NCBI RefSeq assembly: GCF_003853705.1
Contig: NZ_QTQI01000001.1
Location: 372,001 to 436,000 of the forward strand
DNA: 64,000 bases
Direction: 5' to 3'
From: Burkholderia sp. Bp8992
GTDB lineage: Bacteria > Pseudomonadota > Gammaproteobacteria > Burkholderiales > Burkholderiaceae
A program made the position numbers and the translations under genes. The notes under the pieces were generated by a model. The model searched no databases and had not been told where the DNA came from. It saw only the letters and a list, made by a program, of their open reading frames with translations. Below are positions 60,038-64,000 of this stretch, in pieces (positions within the stretch are counted from its first letter, which is position 1; every line of letters begins with the position of its first letter).

Positions 60038-60940
60038 TTACGGTGCGGTCCGCCACGCGGTGAAGACTTCCGTCAGGAACTCGACGAACGCGCGCACCTT
60101 GCTGTCGAGCGTCGCGCGCTTCGGGTAGAGCGCGTGCAGCTCGACGTCGTCGGTGCGGTGCCAGTCGGGCAGCACGATTTCGAGTTCGTTGCTGGCGAGC
60201 CGCTGCGTCGTGAAGTGCGTGGAGATCAGCGCGATGCCGCCGCCGCTCGCGGCCTGGCGCAGCACCGTGACCGATTCGTTCGAGATCAGCACGGGCCGCA
60301 CCGGCACGTCGGCCACGTCGCCGGCCGCGTTGGTGAGCCGCAGCGTCAGGCCGGGCGTGTCGCGGCCGACGAACAGGATGTCGTGACCGGCGAGATCCTG
60401 CGGCGTCTGCGGCCGGCCGGCGCGGTCGAGATAGTGCGGGCTGGCCGCGAACTTTGCGTGCGACCAGCCGAGCGAGCGCGCGACATAGCCGGAATCGGTC
60501 AGCACGCCCGTGCGCAGCGCGACGTCGAAGCCGTGCTCGACGAGGTCGAGCGGGCTGTTGTCGTAGATCAGCACGAGCTGCACCAGCGGGTATCGCCGGC
60601 GAAACTCGGCGAGCGCCGGCTCCAGTTCGATCAGGCCGATCGCGTAGGGCACCAGCACGCGCAGCGTGCCTTCGGGTTCGGTGCGCAGCGCACGGGCCTG
60701 GCGGTCGGCGTCGAGCAGGATTTCCTCGGCGCGCAGGCAGCGTTCGTAATAGTCGCGCCCGGCTTCGGTGACGGACACGCGGCGCGTCGTGCGGTACAGC
60801 AGCTGGACGCCGAGGTCGTCTTCGAGCTGCCTGACCTTGCGGCTCACGCGGCTGAGCGGCATGTCGAGTTGCGTGGCGGCGGCGGTGAAGCTGCCGCGTT
60901 CCACCACGCGCAAGAATATCCGGATGCTTTCGAGGTCCAT
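60038..60940 (-). CDS. LysR family transcriptional regulator
   Basis: A 300-residue LysR regulator of the CrgA-like subgroup: MDLESIRIFLRVVERGSFTAAATQLDMPLSRVSRKVRQLEDDL, then LLYRTTRRVSVTEAG. It is divergent from the FUSC exporter gene over 146 bp and lies upstream of the EmrB-like gene, so either exporter could be the target. The AaeR/AaeB arrangement in E. coli, a LysR gene divergent from an FUSC exporter, is a close parallel. Confidence 0.88.
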   Translation of the reverse strand: MDLESIRIFLRVVERGSFTAAATQLDMPLSRVSRKVRQLEDDLGVQLLYRTTRRVSVTEAGRDYYERCLRAEEILLDADRQARALRTEPEGTLRVLVPYAIGLIELEPALAEFRRRYPLVQLVLIYDNSPLDLVEHGFDVALRTGVLTDSGYVARSLGWSHAKFAASPHYLDRAGRPQTPQDLAGHDILFVGRDTPGLTLRLTNAAGDVADVPVRPVLISNESVTVLRQAASGGGIALISTHFTTQRLASNELEIVLPDWHRTDDVELHALYPKRATLDSKVRAFVEFLTEVFTAWRTAP

Positions 60941-61086
60941 ACGGGGCGTTTCGAGGTTCGTTCTGCGCGCATCTTACCGTCGTGCGCCGGATCGCAGCGG
61001 GTCGCGCCGATTATCCTGCCCGGTGCAATAACGCATCCCGCCGCCGCCCCGTAGTGGCGGCCGGCGCGCGATCGTATGCTCGCCGG

Positions 61087-63117
61087 ATGAAATTCGCTCT
61101 CCCCAGCGTGCCGCCGCTCGCGGCCGTCCGGGCCGCGCTGCGCGATGCGCGCCCGACGTTGCCGCCCGGCGCGCTCGCGTTCGCGCTGCGCAATACGGCC
61201 GCGTCGCTGCTCGCGCTCTATATCGCGTTCCGGATGAATCTCGACGATCCGAAATGGGCCGCGTCGACCGTGTGGATCGTCGCGCAGGGCAGCCGCGGAA
61301 TGGGGTTGTCGAAGAGCCAGTACCGGATTCTCGGCACCGCGATCGGCGCGGCCGTCGCGCTCGTGCTGACCGGTGCATTCGCGCAGACGCGCGAGCTGTT
61401 CCTGCTGGCGCTCGCCGCGTGGATCGGGCTGTGCGCGGGCGTCGCGACGTTCCAGCGGAATTTCCGCGCGTATGCGGCGGTGCTCGCCGGCTATACGGCC
61501 GCGATCATCGCGATGGATGCGGTATCGGCGCCGCTGCATGCATTCGACATCGCGGTCGCGCGGTTCCTGTATGTGGTGGTCGGCATCCTGTGCGGCGCGC
61601 TGTTCGAAACGGTCTTTGCGCCGGGTGCGCCGCTGAAGGACGTCCGGACCCGGCTCGCGCGCTATCTCGACCGCGCGGTGGCGGTCGGCGCGGGCGCGCT
61701 GCGCCGCGAGCCGAATGACGCGGCCGTGCACCGCCTGTTTGCGGATGCGTTCGAACTCGACACGGCGGCCGAGTATGCGGCGGCAGGCGCGCCGCCGGTG
61801 CGCAACGCGATCGGCCATCTGCGCGCGGCGGCGCTCGGTGTGCTCACCGCGCAGGCCGCAGGGCAGGCGATTCGCGAGCATGCGGCGCGTGCCGGCGATG
61901 CGACGGATCCGCTGGTCGACGAGGCTGCGCGCGTGCTCGACGGTGTCGCCGCTTCGGGCGATGCGGGGCACGAGATCGCGGCACTGCGTGCGCGTGTGGA
62001 CGACGCCCTGCACGCGGAGGCCGCCGCGCAGATCGGCCCGGACACGTCGCGCCTGCTCACGCTCGACCGGCTGGCGGCGCTGCTCGCCGGGTTCGACCGT
62101 GCGTTCGCGAGCAAGGCGCTGCTCGATCGGCCCGAGCCGCCGCCTGCGCGCGTGCGCTACGCGTTCCACCACGATCCGGTGCTCGCGTGGCACAACGGCA
62201 TCCGCGCGTTCATCGCGGTGCTGGCCGCGTCGGCGATCTGGATCGTCACCGCATGGCCGTCGGGCGCGGGCTTCGTCGCGATCACGGGCGTGGTCTGCGC
62301 GCTGTTCTCGACGCGCCCGAACTCGGTCGGCGCCACGGTCGGCTTCCTGAAAGGGGCGGCCTGCGCGGCGGTCGCGGGCGCCCTCTGCAATTTCGTGCTG
62401 CTGCCGGCGGTGTCGGGCTTCGAGATGCTCGCGTATATCCTCGGCGTGTTCATGATCGGCACGGGCATCGCGATGCGCAATCCGCGCACGGCCGGCATCG
62501 GCAGCGGCTTCTCGATCTTCTTCTGGAATTTCACGTCGCCGGACAACACGGTGCGCATCGGCGATGCCGCATTCCTGAACAGCGCACTCGCGACGATGCT
62601 CGGCATCGCGTTCGGCGCGCTGATCTTCGCGCTGGTGTTTCCCGGCGATCCCGGCACGAGCAGGCGGCGGCTGCATCGTGCGGTGCGCCGCGACCTGGCC
62701 GGCATCGCGCGCGACCCGCGCGCGTGGCCGGAGAGCGTGTGGCTGAGCCGGACGGCCGATCGTCTCGCGCGCGAACTCGGCTTCGCGGGCAGCCTGCCGC
62801 AGACGCTGATCGAGCGCGACATGCGCGACCTGCTCGCGATCTGGGGAATCGGCGACAGCCTGCTGTCGCTCGGCGAACTGGCATCGCGCGAGCCCGCCGC
62901 GCGCCGTGCGGTGGCCGTGGTGCGCGGGCGCGTCGTGCGGGCGGATTTCGCGCAACTCGACCGGGCCTGCGACGCGGCGGCGCGCGTGCTGCGGCGCCGC
63001 GCGGCCGTGCGCGACGGCGACGACGCGCACGCGTTGCTGCGAGGCGTCGTGCTGTTGCGGCGGATCGCCGACGCAGCCGCCGAGCACGGCCGCTTCCTGC
63101 GCGGGCGCGGCGACTGA
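61087..63117 (+). CDS. FUSC family exporter (AaeB/YccS-like)
   Basis: A 676-residue membrane protein with two hydrophobic blocks of five to six helices (~30-180 and ~365-500), each followed by a large cytoplasmic helical domain, the layout of the fusaric acid resistance / AaeB family. Conserved parts include DPKWAASTVWIVAQGSRGMGLSKSQYRILGT and FVAITGVVCALFSTRPNSVGATVGF. These proteins export aromatic carboxylic acids. The partner AaeA-type fusion protein is not adjacent. Regulation by the divergent LysR gene is likely. Confidence 0.85.
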   Translation: MKFALPSVPPLAAVRAALRDARPTLPPGALAFALRNTAASLLALYIAFRMNLDDPKWAASTVWIVAQGSRGMGLSKSQYRILGTAIGAAVALVLTGAFAQTRELFLLALAAWIGLCAGVATFQRNFRAYAAVLAGYTAAIIAMDAVSAPLHAFDIAVARFLYVVVGILCGALFETVFAPGAPLKDVRTRLARYLDRAVAVGAGALRREPNDAAVHRLFADAFELDTAAEYAAAGAPPVRNAIGHLRAAALGVLTAQAAGQAIREHAARAGDATDPLVDEAARVLDGVAASGDAGHEIAALRARVDDALHAEAAAQIGPDTSRLLTLDRLAALLAGFDRAFASKALLDRPEPPPARVRYAFHHDPVLAWHNGIRAFIAVLAASAIWIVTAWPSGAGFVAITGVVCALFSTRPNSVGATVGFLKGAACAAVAGALCNFVLLPAVSGFEMLAYILGVFMIGTGIAMRNPRTAGIGSGFSIFFWNFTSPDNTVRIGDAAFLNSALATMLGIAFGALIFALVFPGDPGTSRRRLHRAVRRDLAGIARDPRAWPESVWLSRTADRLARELGFAGSLPQTLIERDMRDLLAIWGIGDSLLSLGELASREPAARRAVAVVRGRVVRADFAQLDRACDAAARVLRRRAAVRDGDDAHALLRGVVLLRRIADAAAEHGRFLRGRGD

Positions 63118-63130
63118 ACGGGGCGGCCGA

Positions 63131-64000
63131 TCAGGTGAGGCGGTACGCGCGGCCGGGCGTCACTTCCGCCGGCAGCGGTTCGCGGTTCAGTTCGAGCAGC
63201 GTGCGCTCGATCTGTCGCGTCATCGCATCGAGCGCGAGATGGTTCGGCCCGTCGCCGAACGGCTCGGCGATCGCATGCGCGATCGCGTCGAGCGCGATCA
63301 GCGTATAGGCGACGAATACGGTGACGAACGGTGTCGCCGCGCCGATCGAGTCGACGAGGCCGAACGGCAGCAGCACGCAGTACGCGTAGATGGTCCGGTG
63401 CAGCAGCACGTCGTATGAAAACGGGATCGGCGTCGACGCGATCCGCTCGCAGCCGCTCACCATCGACACGAGATCGCGAGGCGCGCATCCAGCATCCACA
63501 GTCGCGTATCGGCGAGTCGGCCCGCGTCGGCGCGTGCGGCGAACGTTTCGCGCAGCGCGTGCACGATGACGACCGGGCGGAATCGCGAACCGGCGATGCG
63601 CGCATAGGTGGTCTCGTCGAGCAGGCCGCGCAGGTCCGTGGCCGGATCGGTGCCGCGAAGCTGATGCTTGAGCGCATAGACGAACGCGACGACCGTCCGC
63701 ACGAACGCGCGCCGCGACGCATCGTCACGATCGACTGCGCCGTAGCAGAGCGCCTGCGAGACCAGCGTGCGCGTGGCGGTCAGGACGCCGCCCCACAGTT
63801 GCCGGCCCTCGCGGTAGCGTTCGTAGCTCGCGTTGTTGCGAAACCCCGCGAAGATCGCCAGCGTGAGGCCGATCAACGTGAACGGCGTCGGATTCAGCGG
63901 CACCTTCTCGCCGAGCACGCGGCCGCCGCCCCACACCGCGACGAGGCTGATCGCGAGCGTCAGCACGAGCTGCGGCAGGATGGTCGGCAGCACCGAGCCG
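63131..64000 (-). pseudogene. Bestrophin family protein, frameshifted and cut by the window end
   Basis: Two minus-strand frames together make one bestrophin-like anion channel. The first (from beyond 64000 to 63457) reads SVLPTILPQLVLTLAISLV and ASYERYREGRQLWGGV, as in the family N-terminus, and then runs into an out-of-frame stop after WMLDARLA. The second frame resumes at DLVSMVSGCERIASTPIPFSYDVLLHRTIYAYC and continues to a normal C-terminus at 63131. Inserting one base between 63475 and 63476 restores a continuous protein, so there is a single-base deletion. It could be real inactivation or a sequencing error. It converges with the FUSC gene. Confidence 0.82.

Overview
The window looks like a secondary replicon of a Burkholderia, probably a Burkholderia cepacia complex species. 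The G+C content is very high, with strong G/C bias at third codon positions. The gene set is typical of that group: LysR regulators at nearly every locus, a GlsB/YeaQ protein, DHA2 efflux pumps, an OmpC-type porin, a PenA-like class A beta-lactamase homologue and short H-NS proteins. No rRNA, tRNA, CRISPR array, complete insertion sequence or replication origin was seen. Species and replicon assignment is inference.

Layout. 1-8.6 kb: the start of a class II aldolase/adducin gene, a urea transporter, a glycolipid-binding-domain protein, a four-gene minus-strand cluster (Baeyer-Villiger type monooxygenase, SDR, predicted metal-dependent hydrolase, alpha/beta hydrolase) with a palindrome at its promoter, a YhhN lysoplasmalogenase, and an agmatinase. 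8.7-9.9 kb: a lone gene with a disordered Pro/Ser-rich N-terminus and an ADP-ribosyltransferase-like domain, resembling a secreted effector. 10-18 kb: SsuA-like binding protein, MerR regulator, PAT-type acetyltransferase, LysR/quinone oxidoreductase pair, a DHA2 pump and a chemotaxis receptor. 18.2-20.4 kb: a distinctly AT-rich islet holding a DUF6402-like protein and two paralogous small membrane-anchored proteins, with the look of a toxin-immunity module. 20.5-35 kb: NERD-type helicase, BetR/receiver regulator, FAD oxidoreductase, K+ channel, TetR regulator with a partly duplicated promoter, H-NS, SDR, esterase, OpgC, porin, LysR/aldo-keto reductase and TauE.

35-50.7 kb has a cell-envelope flavour: a large lipoprotein under two LacI-type operator-like sites, SnoaL and LysR genes, a 36-residue membrane protein, an NlpD-like lipoprotein with a degenerate peptidase site, a class A beta-lactamase homologue lacking its catalytic residues, a LysR gene, a GlsB protein, and a seven-gene minus-strand operon (RpiR regulator, D-Ala-D-Ala dipeptidase, peptide-type ABC transporter) resembling E. 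coli ddpXABCDF. A second, orphan copy of its binding protein lies at 55.3-56.9 kb.

51-64 kb: a Tat-exported bicupin oxalate decarboxylase followed by an Nramp manganese transporter (a sensible pair, because the enzyme needs manganese), a glycosyltransferase-like protein, small exported proteins, an EmrB-type pump with a LysR gene, an FUSC exporter, and a bestrophin gene broken by a one-base frameshift that runs off the window end.

The items most worth following up are the AT-rich DUF6402/immunity-like islet, the catalytically dead beta-lactamase homologue next to the degenerate NlpD-like protein, and the ADP-ribosyltransferase-like effector candidate.
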